64,000 nt of DNA from an uncultured Dokdonia sp. (GCA_947503305.1 CANNDF010000006.1:62001-126000); one strand, 5' to 3'; counted from the stretch's first letter, positions 1 to 8,950 are shown. Notes: a model not told the origin generated them from the sequence alone. Program-made: numbers and translations.

Positions 1-202
1 TAGTATCTCCACTACCGGTGCTAAAAAATTCTAGCCTTCCTTCAGATTTAAAAATCGTTTGCCCGATCCATACAAATAATGACTCAAGCAATCTACCTCC
101 AAACATGAGAAATATGTAGAGTATAAAGTAGAGAAAAATAAATCTAAAAAAGACTTTTCTGATTATTGACCAGTCTTTGCGAACTTCATGCGTAAGTAAC
201 AT
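1..202 (-). CDS. Partial integral membrane protein, N-terminal end only (possibly DoxX-like)
   Basis: Reading the minus strand from an ATG at 200-202, an open frame of 67 codons runs off the window edge without a stop. The product begins MLLTHEVRKDWSIIRKVFFR and continues with a hydrophobic helix rich in Phe, Leu and Ile, then a Gly-Gly turn, a second partly hydrophobic stretch and the motif STGSGDT near residue 62. This start is like that of long flavobacterial membrane proteins often labelled DoxX-like, but that assignment rests on memory of the STGSGDT region and is weak. The rest of the protein lies outside the window, so length and function cannot be judged. It lies downstream of, and in the same direction as, the M20 dipeptidase gene with an 87-bp gap. 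Confidence 0.5.
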   Translation of the reverse strand, partial: MLLTHEVRKDWSIIRKVFFRFIFLYFILYIFLMFGGRLLESLFVWIGQTIFKSEGRLEFFSTGSGDT

Positions 203-289
203 ACAATAATGTGTTTTCTTTTTAAACGTAACTTAAAAAGTAACTAAGTACAATTGGTATGTGTGTATAAAAAGGTTTTTGTTACCTCT

Positions 290-1678
290 TTAACTATATA
301 ATTCGGTAAAATAGCGATAAAAATATGGAATGGTTTCTATCCCTTTTAAGTAATTCCAGATCCCAAAATGCTCATTGGGAGAATGTATCGCGTCACTATC
401 TAATCCAAATCCCATTAAAATCGTTTTACTTTTTAATTCTTTTTCAAAAAGCGCTACAATAGGAATACTTCCTCCACTACGTTGCGGAATCGGAGTTTTT
501 CCAAAGGTTTGTTCATAGGCTTTTTCGGCAGCTTGGTATCCTATACTATCGATAGGGGTTACATATCCTTGTCCGCCATGATGTGGGGTTACTTTTACAG
601 TAACTCCTGCAGGAGCTATACTTTCAAAATGTACTTTGAATAGATGGGTAATTTCTTCCCAATCTTGATGAGGTACTAGACGCATAGATATTTTTGCATA
701 GGCTTTACTTGCGATGACCGTTTTTGCACCCTCTCCTATATATCCTCCCCATATCCCATTGACATCAAGGGTAGGTCGTATAGAATTTCGTTCGTTTGTT
801 GTATATCCTTCTTCTCCATATACAGCGTCTATATGTAGTGCGTTTTTATAATTTTCTAAACTGAAAGGAGCTTCGGCCATTTTTGCGCGTTCGGTAGCTG
901 TCAGTTCTTCTACCTTATCATAAAACCCTTTTACAGTAATGTGATTGTTCTCATCATGCAATGATGCAATCATTTTTGCAAGGATATTAATAGGGTTTGC
1001 CACGGCACCGCCATAAAGTCCAGAATGTAAATCACGATTAGGTCCCGTAACTTCAACTTCTACATAACTAAGGCCACGTAAACCGGTAGTAATACTTGGG
1101 ATATCATTTGCAATCATCCCTGTATCAGAAATTAAGATCACATCATTGGCTAGTTTTTCTTGATTACGTTCTACAAACCAGGCTAGATTTGCACTCCCTA
1201 CTTCTTCTTCACCTTCGATCATAAACTTAACGTTACATGGCAGCTGGTCATTTTCTGTCATATACTCCATCGCTTTGACATGCATGTACATTTGACCTTT
1301 GTCATCACAGGCTCCACGGGCAAAAATAGCACCATCAGGATGCTTGTCTGTCGCTTTTATTACGGGTTCAAAAGGTGGTGAATCCCAAAGATCTAGTGGA
1401 TCTGGGGGCTGTACATCATAATGTCCATATACCAATACGGTAGGTAGCTTGGGATCTATAATCTTATCTGCATATACAATAGGATAGCCAGGAGTCTCAC
1501 ATATTTGTACCTGATCACATCCTGCATTACGAAGACTTTCGGCAACAGCAGTGGCGGTTTGAGTGGTCGCTTTCGCGAAAGCGGAATCCGCACTTATACT
1601 CGGTATCTTGAGTAATTCTATAAGCTCATTGATAAAACGGTCTTTGTGAGTAGCGATGTATTTTTGTATATCTGACAT
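290..1678 (-). CDS. M20-family metallo-dipeptidase
   Basis: The 462-residue product is a cytoplasmic zinc dipeptidase of the M20 (ArgE/DapE/CNDP) family, which hydrolyses dipeptides or related amides with two metal ions. Visible family motifs are GHYDVQP near residue 86 (first metal His and the following Asp), GACDDKG near 121 (bridging Asp), EGEEEVGS near 155 (general-base and metal Glu), a dimerisation domain in the middle and a C-terminal HSPNEHF with the last metal His. There is no signal peptide. Near the N terminus the stretch DSAFAKAT is encoded by a perfect copy of the dispersed GCTTTCGCGAAAGC palindrome, so this repeat has been read through in frame. It lies between that segment and the rest of the N-terminal domain, far from the active-site motifs. 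Substrate specificity cannot be told from sequence. Confidence 0.9.
   Translation of the reverse strand: MSDIQKYIATHKDRFINELIELLKIPSISADSAFAKATTQTATAVAESLRNAGCDQVQICETPGYPIVYADKIIDPKLPTVLVYGHYDVQPPDPLDLWDSPPFEPVIKATDKHPDGAIFARGACDDKGQMYMHVKAMEYMTENDQLPCNVKFMIEGEEEVGSANLAWFVERNQEKLANDVILISDTGMIANDIPSITTGLRGLSYVEVEVTGPNRDLHSGLYGGAVANPINILAKMIASLHDENNHITVKGFYDKVEELTATERAKMAEAPFSLENYKNALHIDAVYGEEGYTTNERNSIRPTLDVNGIWGGYIGEGAKTVIASKAYAKISMRLVPHQDWEEITHLFKVHFESIAPAGVTVKVTPHHGGQGYVTPIDSIGYQAAEKAYEQTFGKTPIPQRSGGSIPIVALFEKELKSKTILMGFGLDSDAIHSPNEHFGIWNYLKGIETIPYFYRYFTELYS
1568..1583. repeat. Dispersed palindrome copy 1 (in M20 gene)
   Basis: A 16-bp perfect palindrome with the core GCTTTCGCGAAAGC, located inside the M20 dipeptidase coding region. 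On the coding (minus) strand it is read as part of Ser-Ala-Phe-Ala-Lys-Ala. Confidence 0.85.
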
Positions 1679-1740
1679 ATATCCTAGTTTATCCTCAAAA
1701 ATAATGATTTTATCACCGAATTTTTTATCTCAAAAATTAT

Positions 1741-1769
1741 TTTGCAATTGAAAACTATTCTTATATTTG
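1741..1769 (+). promoter_or_regulatory. Bacteroidota-type promoter of tRNA-Leu
   Basis: TTTG at 1741-1744, a 17-bp spacer and TATATTTG at 1762-1769 fit the Bacteroidota primary sigma consensus (TTTG at -33, TAnnTTTG at -7). It lies about 40 bp upstream of the mature tRNA-Leu end and points towards it. Confidence 0.7.
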
Positions 1770-1808
1770 CACCCCGTTACAAAGCAATGCGTAACGATTT
1801 ATTGAAAT

Positions 1809-1890
1809 GCGGGCGTGGTGGAATTGGTAGACACGCTAGACTTAGGATCTAGTGCCGCAAGGTGTGAGAGTTCGAGTCTCTCCGCCCGTA
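1809..1890 (+). tRNA. tRNA-Leu (anticodon UAG)
   Basis: An 82-nt tRNA with a long variable arm, as expected for leucine. The acceptor stem GCGGGCG pairs with CGCCCGT (one G-U pair), the anticodon stem is CTAGA/TCTAG and the 7-nt loop CTTAGGA gives anticodon TAG (reads CUA). The T arm contains GTTCGAGTC. CCA is not encoded; A1890 is the discriminator. The 3' portion, from the anticodon stem onward, is repeated at 9326, which marks this gene as the insertion target of a genomic island. The 3' half now present would have been donated by the island. Confidence 0.95.
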
Positions 1891-1909
1891 CAAAGAAAAA
1901 GCCGACTTT
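1835..1909 (+). repeat. Left attachment repeat (attL-like) of the tRNA-Leu island
   Basis: These 75 bp, covering the tRNA anticodon arm to 3' end plus the first arm of its terminator, are identical to 9326-9400 in the same orientation. Identity stops abruptly on both sides: ACAC versus AATT on the left, and TTAAAG versus AAAAAA on the right. A perfect direct repeat beginning at the anticodon arm of a tRNA is the usual footprint of tyrosine-recombinase integration. Confidence 0.85.
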
Positions 1910-1927
1910 TTAAAGTCGGCTTTTTTG
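1901..1927 (+). terminator. Rho-independent terminator after tRNA-Leu
   Basis: GCCGACTTT pairs with AAAGTCGGC with almost no loop and is followed by a run of T. It ends the tRNA-Leu transcript. A variant of the same hairpin follows the tRNA fragment at 9391-9417. Confidence 0.85.
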
Positions 1928-2230
1928 TTTGGGTACAACATTTATTCTTATAGATATTACTTTGATTTAATCTCAAATCATATTTATCATTACCTAAGAT
2001 TAATAAATTACGCAACACAATCCCTTTTTTAGAATTAGGAGAAGGTATATTATCATGCAATTCAACCATAGAGGTAAACTCGTAAAATATACCGATCATT
2101 AGGATAAATAAAATTATTATGTTGTAACCTTTTAAAAAGAAGTGTATCCTATAGGTAATAACAACCTATAATTAAAAAGTGTAATTGAGTATCTCAAAAG
2201 ACCAACTAAAACAGATTATATTATAAATTT

Positions 2231-2250
2231 ACAAGCTATTAATAGCTTGT
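2231..2250. promoter_or_regulatory. 20-bp perfect palindrome upstream of the AraC-type gene
   Basis: ACAAGCTATTAATAGCTTGT is a perfect 20-bp palindrome ending 18 bp before the start of the AraC-type regulator. Its position suggests an operator or a 5'-UTR hairpin; the former is favoured because the arms are A+T-rich and there is no T run. Confidence 0.5.
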
Positions 2251-2268
2251 AAGCATTAATCGATTTTA

Positions 2269-3399
2269 GTGAACTCATTTTATGATTTTTTAAATATTCT
2301 TATCCTAGTTGGAGTGATTCAGGGATTCATTACAAGTATTTTATTGTGGAGGTTAAAAACAAACTCATCTGCCAATAAAATTTTAGCTTGGATTATCTTA
2401 TTGATTTCTTTGACTTGCTTGAATATTTATTTTTTGGAAACACTAAAAACCAAGTCAACGCCGTGGTTAATCTTTGAGGCGCTTTTTCCAATGGTTGTCA
2501 TAATGCCAATTGGTCCATTGATTTATTTTTATGTAAAAGCACTTATTCTGCACGATTTCAAAATATCACAAATTAATCGTAGGCATTTTTTAACTGTTAT
2601 TTTAGATTTAATTCCATATCTAGTTACTCTGACTTTCATTATTGGCAGTATTTTGGACGTAATTAGTGTCAAGAATAATTATAATTGGGTGGGTGGGGTT
2701 ATAGATACATATAACATCTATGTAGACATACCAAGATGGCTATCATTGACTATTTACAGTATATTATCCTTAAAGATGATTTCAATTTATAAAAAAGAGG
2801 AGAAAAATAGAGACTTTTTAAAATGGCCCCATCATTTTACAATAGGTTTTATTACATTTTCTGTAATATGGTTTTTTCACTTAATTCCATATATAATTCC
2901 ATCTTTGTCAAACAAACTTTTAGTCACAGTTAGCTGGTATCCTATTTATATTCCTTTAATAATATTGGTCTATTGGCTTGGAATTAATGGCTATATAATA
3001 AGTTTTAAAATCTTCAAAAAAACTACAAACAGGAAGGTTCTTTCTGAAGAGGAAATTCAAGGAACCATTACCACTCTAGAAGAATTGATGCAAAATCAAC
3101 GTTTGTATTTAAACCCGACTCTTAAACTCAATGATGTTGTCTCTATTACCAGAGTTCCACAAAAAACGATATCGGCTGTTTTGAATCAACATATGGGAAA
3201 AACCTTTAATGAATACGTTAATAACTTCAGGATAAAGGAATTTAAAAGACGCTTATTAGAATCTAATGACAACTTGACTATTACTGGTATTGCTTTTGAG
3301 TGTGGTTTTAATTCGCAAGCCACATTTCAACGAACCTTTAAAGCAATGACAAATCTTACACCAAAAGAATTTCAACAAAAACAGACTAAAATCAAATAG
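2269..3399 (+). CDS. Membrane-embedded AraC-family transcriptional regulator
   Basis: The 376-residue product has about seven hydrophobic helices over residues 1-250, then a C-terminal AraC-type DNA-binding domain over about 275-376. The second HTH is clear: ITGIAFECGFNSQATFQRTF followed by TNLTPKEFQ. This architecture (7TM plus AraC HTH) is common in Bacteroidota and suggests a sensor that binds DNA from the inner membrane. The start is a GTG; the frame has no upstream ATG because a TAA occurs 12 bp before it, and an ATT could also initiate. It is the first gene of the tRNA-Leu island and probably controls the adjacent serine hydrolase gene, whose start lies 72 bp downstream. The palindrome at 2231 may be its own binding site. 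The ligand is unknown. Confidence 0.85.
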   Translation: MNSFYDFLNILILVGVIQGFITSILLWRLKTNSSANKILAWIILLISLTCLNIYFLETLKTKSTPWLIFEALFPMVVIMPIGPLIYFYVKALILHDFKISQINRRHFLTVILDLIPYLVTLTFIIGSILDVISVKNNYNWVGGVIDTYNIYVDIPRWLSLTIYSILSLKMISIYKKEEKNRDFLKWPHHFTIGFITFSVIWFFHLIPYIIPSLSNKLLVTVSWYPIYIPLIILVYWLGINGYIISFKIFKKTTNRKVLSEEEIQGTITTLEELMQNQRLYLNPTLKLNDVVSITRVPQKTISAVLNQHMGKTFNEYVNNFRIKEFKRRLLESNDNLTITGIAFECGFNSQATFQRTFKAMTNLTPKEFQQKQTKIK

Positions 3400-3471
3400 T
3401 ATTAGCTCTCAAATCTAGATTTGAATAGATTATTGAGAATAGAATCAATTCATTTGTCAAAAATTAAATTG

Positions 3472-4845
3472 ATGAAAAATATTATAATTCTTTTGATAAC
3501 GATACTTTTTGCGAATACTATAAGTGCACAAAATTCAAGAAAAATTTCAAAAAATATCGCATCCTATTTTGAAAACAAATTTGAGGATAATAAGCCAGGA
3601 GTTGCTGCTTTAATTGTAAAGAGTGGAAAAGTTCTATATAGCAAAGGTCATGGCATAGCTAATATGGAGTGGAATACTAAGATAGAGACTAATACAGTTT
3701 TTCAAATAGGTTCCGTGACTAAATTATTTACAGCATTAGCTACATTACAACTTATAGAGAACAATAAACTTCGACTTTCAGATACTATTCAAAAATTCGT
3801 CCCTTCCTTTCCAGACAAGGGTTATCCTATAACTATAGCTCATCTATTAACACACTCATCTGGGTTAAAAGATTATATGACAATTGATCACCCAGATTCA
3901 TTTATTCTAAGAAAAGACCTAGAACCGCTCAAGGTTATTGATTTTTTTAAAAATGAACCTCTTGATTTCATTCCAGGAGAAAAATCCTCATATTCGAACT
4001 CTGGACCTTTTCTTTTGGGTTATATCATAGAAGTTGTTAGTGGCTTATCCTATGGAGAATATCTTAAAAAGAATATTTTTGAGAAAGCTGAAATGAATAA
4101 CTCTTATTATGGAAAGAATTCTAATATCATTCCAAATAGGGCTGAAAGCTACAAAGTATTTAACGATTCATTCAAAAAGGGAGATTATAGAAGTATGTCC
4201 ATTCCCTATTCATCTGGAGCCATATTATCCACAACGGAGGATATATTTAAATGGCAAAAGGCATTATTCAACGGTACTTTAATTGGTAAAGAATTTTTTG
4301 GTAAAATGACAAATAGCTATCATCTAAATAATGACAGTAAAAGTTCTTTTAGTTTAGGTGGTTGGTTTGTAGATTATTTAGATTTTGAAAAATCATCTTC
4401 CTTGGCACATAGTGGAGGTATATCTGCGTTTAGCTCATTTATAATATATTTACCTAAAGAAGAAATACTAGTGATAATGTTATCAAATTCTAATGAAATA
4501 AATGTTCAAGAAATGGCCCTGGATATTGCTAGACTTGCATTAGGAGAAAATAGAGGTGTGATAAGCATAAAGCAAGATGTTTTAGAAGCTTATATAGGGA
4601 AGTATTCAATAGAAGATAATACGGATACTGCAATAGCGTTGATTAAAGAAATAGATGGAAAATTAGTTCTCGAAGTAGTCGATAAATTTACACTTGAACT
4701 TTCTGCTATTAATCAAACAACTTTTTTAGTTAAAAACGCTAAACCAAAAGCGACTATAGAATTTATAAAAGATGATAATGGTAACGTTACAAAATTTATA
4801 GCAAGCCAAGGAGGTATTACAGAATGGGAAAAAGTCGAGGAATAA
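3472..4845 (+). CDS. Secreted serine hydrolase, beta-lactamase (class C/PBP4*) fold
   Basis: The chosen start gives a 457-residue product beginning MKNIIILLITILFANTISAQ, a clear SPI signal peptide. The frame is open 51 bp further upstream with a TTG start, but that would place 17 polar residues before the signal. The beta-lactamase/transpeptidase domain spans about 30-370 with the nucleophile motif SVTK (Ser81, Lys84), a second motif YSNSG (Tyr174) and a third, HSGG, near residue 330. The remaining 90 residues form a C-terminal beta domain typical of this family in Bacteroidota. Family members are peptidases, esterases or beta-lactamases, so the substrate (D-amino-acid peptide or ester) is uncertain. 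It follows the AraC-type regulator and is separated by 431 bp from the next island gene. Confidence 0.85.
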   Translation: MKNIIILLITILFANTISAQNSRKISKNIASYFENKFEDNKPGVAALIVKSGKVLYSKGHGIANMEWNTKIETNTVFQIGSVTKLFTALATLQLIENNKLRLSDTIQKFVPSFPDKGYPITIAHLLTHSSGLKDYMTIDHPDSFILRKDLEPLKVIDFFKNEPLDFIPGEKSSYSNSGPFLLGYIIEVVSGLSYGEYLKKNIFEKAEMNNSYYGKNSNIIPNRAESYKVFNDSFKKGDYRSMSIPYSSGAILSTTEDIFKWQKALFNGTLIGKEFFGKMTNSYHLNNDSKSSFSLGGWFVDYLDFEKSSSLAHSGGISAFSSFIIYLPKEEILVIMLSNSNEINVQEMALDIARLALGENRGVISIKQDVLEAYIGKYSIEDNTDTAIALIKEIDGKLVLEVVDKFTLELSAINQTTFLVKNAKPKATIEFIKDDNGNVTKFIASQGGITEWEKVEE

Positions 4846-5194
4846 AAGTAAATTTTTGTTTCCGTTTCAGCGAACTTTATAAATACCATATTACTAGATG
4901 AACTAATCACGCCATTAAATCTAAAGAACTTTTAATTTCAAATTACTGCTGTGCAAAGACTCATTCCCCCAACTTAATTTATACTAAAGTATTTTAGCAA
5001 GCTCAAAAATTGAGTGCTAAAGACTAAAAAAATGAAAATACTGACTCTAATATTTAATTTTAAGCAGAATGATTTCTCACAAAACACACAGGGAAAATAA
5101 TTCAATACAATAGAAAGAGAAGCTGTGTTATAAATCTCATATACAACTATGATTTTGCCTCATACTGCTTTTGAAATGCCTATAAAATAAGTAA
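4846..5194. other. A+T-rich intergenic stretch within the island
   Basis: No open frame of convincing length or composition was seen on either strand between the two serine hydrolase genes. The last part leads into the promoter region of the HTH fusion gene, described separately. Confidence 0.5.
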
Positions 5195-5253
5195 ATGACA
5201 CCTACATGACATCTATATGTCGTTATAAAAACCTAAGTTTAAATATAGCTTTG
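5195..5253 (+). promoter_or_regulatory. Promoter with tandem 11-bp repeats upstream of the HTH-serine hydrolase fusion
   Basis: TAGCTTTG at 5246-5253 matches the TAnnTTTG -7 element and lies 23 bp before the start codon. Just upstream are two tandem 11-bp repeats, ATGACACCTAC (5195-5205) and ATGACATCTAT (5206-5216), followed by ATGTCGT. The second repeat also forms the inverted repeat GACAT-CTAT-ATGTC. The placement over the -33 region suggests a binding site for the HTH domain of the gene itself. Confidence 0.5.
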
Positions 5254-5276
5254 TACTATCAAAAACAAAGAAAATT

Positions 5277-7031
5277 ATGGAATCCAATTCAGTAGGAAAA
5301 AATCTAGCATATCAAAGAAAATTAAAAGGGTTGACTCAAGAGCAACTATCAGAAGAAACCAAAGTCACTGTAAGAACTATTCAGAGAATAGAAAAGGGTG
5401 ATGTAAATCCGCATCTAAAAACCGTAAAACTATTAGCAGGTGCATTAAATATAGAAGTAGACGACCTATTGGTTTTAGAAAACCCCAAAGAAGAAGATAT
5501 ACAAAAGAAATGGCTTATTCTATTACACAGTACGCCTTTTTTAGGGTTTATCATTCCGCTGTCTAATATATTATTACCATTGTTTCTATGGATTCATAAG
5601 CGAGAAGATAATAGTATTTACAATGCTCATGGTAGAAAAATTATCAATTTTCAAATTAGTATGACCATTCTTTACCTTTTAAGTTTAGTTGCTTTAGTAA
5701 CTATCGAAAATTGGGGCTTTTTCTTTTTTATTGCTGTTATTCCCTTTAGCATTTTAGTCATGCTCATCAATATAATTAGAGTAACAAGTTCTGGGACATG
5801 TTTTTACCCATTAGCTTTTCCTTTTATTAGAAAAAAACAATCATCAAAATTAATTAGTTTCATTCTTGTAACGTTATTATCTTTTACTAGTTGCAATTAC
5901 ACCAATACAGATAATATTGAAAGGTTAGATGGAACTGAAATCTCAAAAGATTCCTTGACCAACAAAATCAATCAACTTACAAAAGATGCACAAGTACATG
6001 GTATCGCTGTTTCACTCTTTAATGATAACAAACCCGTTTACCAAAATACTTTTGGGTATAAAAATGTTCCTAAAAAACTTTTACTTACTGACTCCACAAA
6101 CATTTACGGAGCTTCTCTGAGCAAGGCTGTTTTTGGTGTTCTTGTTATGAAACTAGTAGAGGATAATGTAATTGATCTAGACACACCTCTAGAATCTTAT
6201 CTGCCAAAGAAAATTTATGAATACGAACCAATAACACGTTGGCATGACAACTATTCAGATTTAAAGACTGATAGTTTATACGACAAAATAACAGCAAGAA
6301 TGTGCCTAGCACATACTGCAGGATTTAATAACTGGCGATTTTTTGAGTCTGACAGAAAATTAAGAGTGAATTTTGAACCAGGTACAAAATATTTCTACAG
6401 TGGTGAAGGCTTAGTTTATCTTCAAGTTGTCTTGGAAAAACTAATAAACAAGCCTCTTGAAGAATTAGCCCAAGAGTATATTTTCACACCTTTGGAAATG
6501 CACAACACGTCGTATCAATGGCAACCAAGATTTGAAAAAGATTTTGCCCATGGGCATAACATAAAAGGAGAAGCCTATGGCAAGGATATTGATAACGAAC
6601 CAAGATCTGCTAGTACACTTGAAACTACAGCAAGCGACTACACTAAATTCTTGACTGCAATTTTGAATGATCAAATTCTTAGCAAGAGCTCTTATGATGA
6701 AATGTTCAGTCCTCAAATTAGGATTAAGTCTTTAGCGCATTTTGGGCCAAATTCTAAAACTACAACCAATAAATTCGACCCTATTAATTTAAGTTGTGGC
6801 TTAGCTTGGTTATATATAGATACTCCTTACGGAAAAGCTGTAACAAAAGGCGGGCATGGTGATGGGTTTCAGCATTATTCAATTTTATTTCCAGAAATTG
6901 GCAAAGGAATGTTAATTATGACTAACAGTGACAATGGAGAAAGTATATATAAAGAATTGTTAGAGGTGGCACTAGCCGATATATACACCCCATGGGAGTG
7001 GTCAAACTATATTCCTTATAACGACAACTAA
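5277..7031 (+). CDS. XRE HTH - membrane domain - serine hydrolase fusion protein
   Basis: The 584-residue product joins three parts in one frame. Residues 1-66 form an XRE/Cro HTH (LTQEQLSEETKVTVRTIQRIEKG, written here only to mark its place). Residues 75-185 carry hydrophobic segments resembling DUF4870 (about 80-106, 122-143 and 146-168). Residues 190-206 look like the hydrophobic core of a lipoprotein signal ending in LLSFTSC (Cys206). Residues 230-584 form a beta-lactamase-fold serine hydrolase with SLSK (Ser280, Lys283), the Tyr motif YSGEG and a C-terminal HGDG motif. The internal lipobox suggests two ancestral genes, an HTH/DUF4870 protein and a lipoprotein hydrolase, merged by loss of the stop and start. 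If the chain is uncut, a DNA-binding domain in the cytoplasm is joined to an extracytoplasmic penicillin-recognising fold, by analogy a one-component sensor. Topology is uncertain. It overlaps the next gene by 1 bp (TAATG). Confidence 0.85.
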   Translation: MESNSVGKNLAYQRKLKGLTQEQLSEETKVTVRTIQRIEKGDVNPHLKTVKLLAGALNIEVDDLLVLENPKEEDIQKKWLILLHSTPFLGFIIPLSNILLPLFLWIHKREDNSIYNAHGRKIINFQISMTILYLLSLVALVTIENWGFFFFIAVIPFSILVMLINIIRVTSSGTCFYPLAFPFIRKKQSSKLISFILVTLLSFTSCNYTNTDNIERLDGTEISKDSLTNKINQLTKDAQVHGIAVSLFNDNKPVYQNTFGYKNVPKKLLLTDSTNIYGASLSKAVFGVLVMKLVEDNVIDLDTPLESYLPKKIYEYEPITRWHDNYSDLKTDSLYDKITARMCLAHTAGFNNWRFFESDRKLRVNFEPGTKYFYSGEGLVYLQVVLEKLINKPLEELAQEYIFTPLEMHNTSYQWQPRFEKDFAHGHNIKGEAYGKDIDNEPRSASTLETTASDYTKFLTAILNDQILSKSSYDEMFSPQIRIKSLAHFGPNSKTTTNKFDPINLSCGLAWLYIDTPYGKAVTKGGHGDGFQHYSILFPEIGKGMLIMTNSDNGESIYKELLEVALADIYTPWEWSNYIPYNDN

Positions 7032-8950
7032 TGAAGTATTTTTTTGTAATAGCTCAATGTTTACTGCTAAGTACGACAGTTTCTTTTTCGCAGGAAAGTA
7101 ACATTATATCTTATGGTATTTCCGACTCTATTCTGTCAAAGGAACATCTAAATATAGATGTCTATAGAAGTAAAATCAACTTCCCTCCTTTTATAGGTTG
7201 GAATTCTAATGGAAAGAAAATGTTATTTAATGGAGGCAAGGTCATTTATTCAATGAGAAAAAATAATTCAGAAATAAGAGAATATAAAACCTTTAATCAT
7301 AACTTAAGTTCTTATCTCTCACCTAATGAAAAACAATTCTTGTATATAGAAGATACAGATGGCAATGAAGATTATCAAATTTTCTTATATGATATAGCAA
7401 AGAATCGTAACAAAGCCTTATCACCTAAAGGTTTTAAGAGCTATGACCCTTATTGGTCTTCTAACAGTAAACAAATTACTTATAAGTCAAACAAGAGAAA
7501 TCCAGCAGAAATAGACCTATATACCAAACCGCTTTCAACATCAAAAAACGAACAGCTTATATTTAAAAACTTTTCTGATGATGGACAAGTATATGACTGG
7601 AATTCAGAAAAAAAACTTCTTTTAGCAGTCAAAGTTATTTCAGAAAATGATAAGTTACTTTATCTTATCAATGATCAATCTGGTGAAATTGAACAAATCA
7701 ACCCAAATAAGAGGAATATAGCTTACTCTGATGCAAGGTTCATTCCTAATACAAACGCTTGTTTGATTGTTTCAGATGAGTTTTCAGAGTTTCTTCAGCT
7801 TCATTATTATGATTTAAAGCAAAAAGAATTTAAAACAATAACTACACATATTCCATGGGATATTGAGCACCTTACAATTGATGTTCAGGGAGAGAATGCC
7901 GCCTTTAGCATTAATGAAAATGGGTTTTCAAAGCTTTATATTTTGAATTTAAAAACACTTAAGTATTATAAAGTAAAAGATTTTCCTGTAGGTATTCTTC
8001 AAAATTTATCTATAAATAAACAGGGTACAAAAGTAGGCTTCAACTTTTACAATAGTACTTTTTACCGTAAAGTGTTTTGTTATGACGTTAAAAAAAATAT
8101 ACTCAAGCAGTATGCTAGAAAAGGAAAAATACCTGAAGATTCAATACGATTTATAGAAGCTGAACCTTTCACTTTTACATCTATAGATTCTACTACAAAT
8201 AGAGCATATGATATTCCAGCATATATTTATAAGTCGAAAAGTAATACGAAACCTTCACCTGTCCTTATTGATATTCATGGTGGTCCAGAATATCAAATAC
8301 GACCAAAATTTAATGGATTTTACCAATATTTAGTAAATGAATTAGGTATAACTATAATAATTCCGAATATCAGAGGCTCTAATGGTTACGGAAAATCTTA
8401 CATGAAGCAAGATGATGGCAAAAACCGAATGAATGCCATTAAAGATATTGGTGCATTATTAGATTGGATAGAAAAGCAAACAAATTTAGATAAAGCTAAC
8501 ATAGCTGTATTTGGGGAATCTTATGGTGGATATGCCGTTTTAGCATCCTTGACAGAATACTCAAACCGAATTAAATGTGGCATTGACGTCGTAGGCATTT
8601 CTAACTGGCTTACCTATTTAGAAAATACTAGTGACTACAGAAGAGATTTAAGACGTGTTGAATTTGGTGATGAACGTAAAGAGGGCATGCGAAATTATCT
8701 TGAAGAAATTTCACCCATCAACAATGTGGATAAGATTCTTTCACCTGTATTGATATTTCAAGGACTCAATGACCCAAGAGTAAATTACAAAGAATCTGAA
8801 CAGATATATAGAGCGCTGAATACTCAAGGAAACGAGGCTTGGTATATACTAGCAAAAGATGAAGGACATGGGTTTAATAAATACAAAAACTTTATGCTTC
8901 AAAAGCAACTTATTGTTTCCTTCTTAAAGAAGCATCTGTTATTACAGTAA
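7031..8950 (+). CDS. Secreted S9-family prolyl oligopeptidase-like peptidase
   Basis: The 639-residue product starts with a signal peptide (MKYFFVIAQCLLLSTTVSFSQ) and has a TolB/WD40-like beta-propeller over about 50-350, recognisable from SPNEKQFLYIEDTDGNEDYQI and later YWSSNSKQITYKS segments. The catalytic alpha/beta hydrolase domain covers about 380-639. The triad can be placed at Ser497 (FGESYGG), Asp581 (LNDPRVN) and His613 (DEGHGF); DIHGGP near 415 is the conserved oxyanion region. The family cleaves short peptides, often after proline or as di-/acyl-aminopeptidase. The start codon shares one base with the stop of the upstream HTH-serine hydrolase gene, so the two are translationally coupled and probably act together, for example on peptides or peptidoglycan fragments. 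Substrate is unknown. Confidence 0.9.
   Translation: MKYFFVIAQCLLLSTTVSFSQESNIISYGISDSILSKEHLNIDVYRSKINFPPFIGWNSNGKKMLFNGGKVIYSMRKNNSEIREYKTFNHNLSSYLSPNEKQFLYIEDTDGNEDYQIFLYDIAKNRNKALSPKGFKSYDPYWSSNSKQITYKSNKRNPAEIDLYTKPLSTSKNEQLIFKNFSDDGQVYDWNSEKKLLLAVKVISENDKLLYLINDQSGEIEQINPNKRNIAYSDARFIPNTNACLIVSDEFSEFLQLHYYDLKQKEFKTITTHIPWDIEHLTIDVQGENAAFSINENGFSKLYILNLKTLKYYKVKDFPVGILQNLSINKQGTKVGFNFYNSTFYRKVFCYDVKKNILKQYARKGKIPEDSIRFIEAEPFTFTSIDSTTNRAYDIPAYIYKSKSNTKPSPVLIDIHGGPEYQIRPKFNGFYQYLVNELGITIIIPNIRGSNGYGKSYMKQDDGKNRMNAIKDIGALLDWIEKQTNLDKANIAVFGESYGGYAVLASLTEYSNRIKCGIDVVGISNWLTYLENTSDYRRDLRRVEFGDERKEGMRNYLEEISPINNVDKILSPVLIFQGLNDPRVNYKESEQIYRALNTQGNEAWYILAKDEGHGFNKYKNFMLQKQLIVSFLKKHLLLQ

Noticed and set aside
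1842-2099. Minus-strand open frame of 85 codons ending in GGETRTLTPCGTRS
   Set aside because: Its C terminus is the antisense of the tRNA-Leu; such tRNA shadows are a well-known annotation error, and no domain is present.
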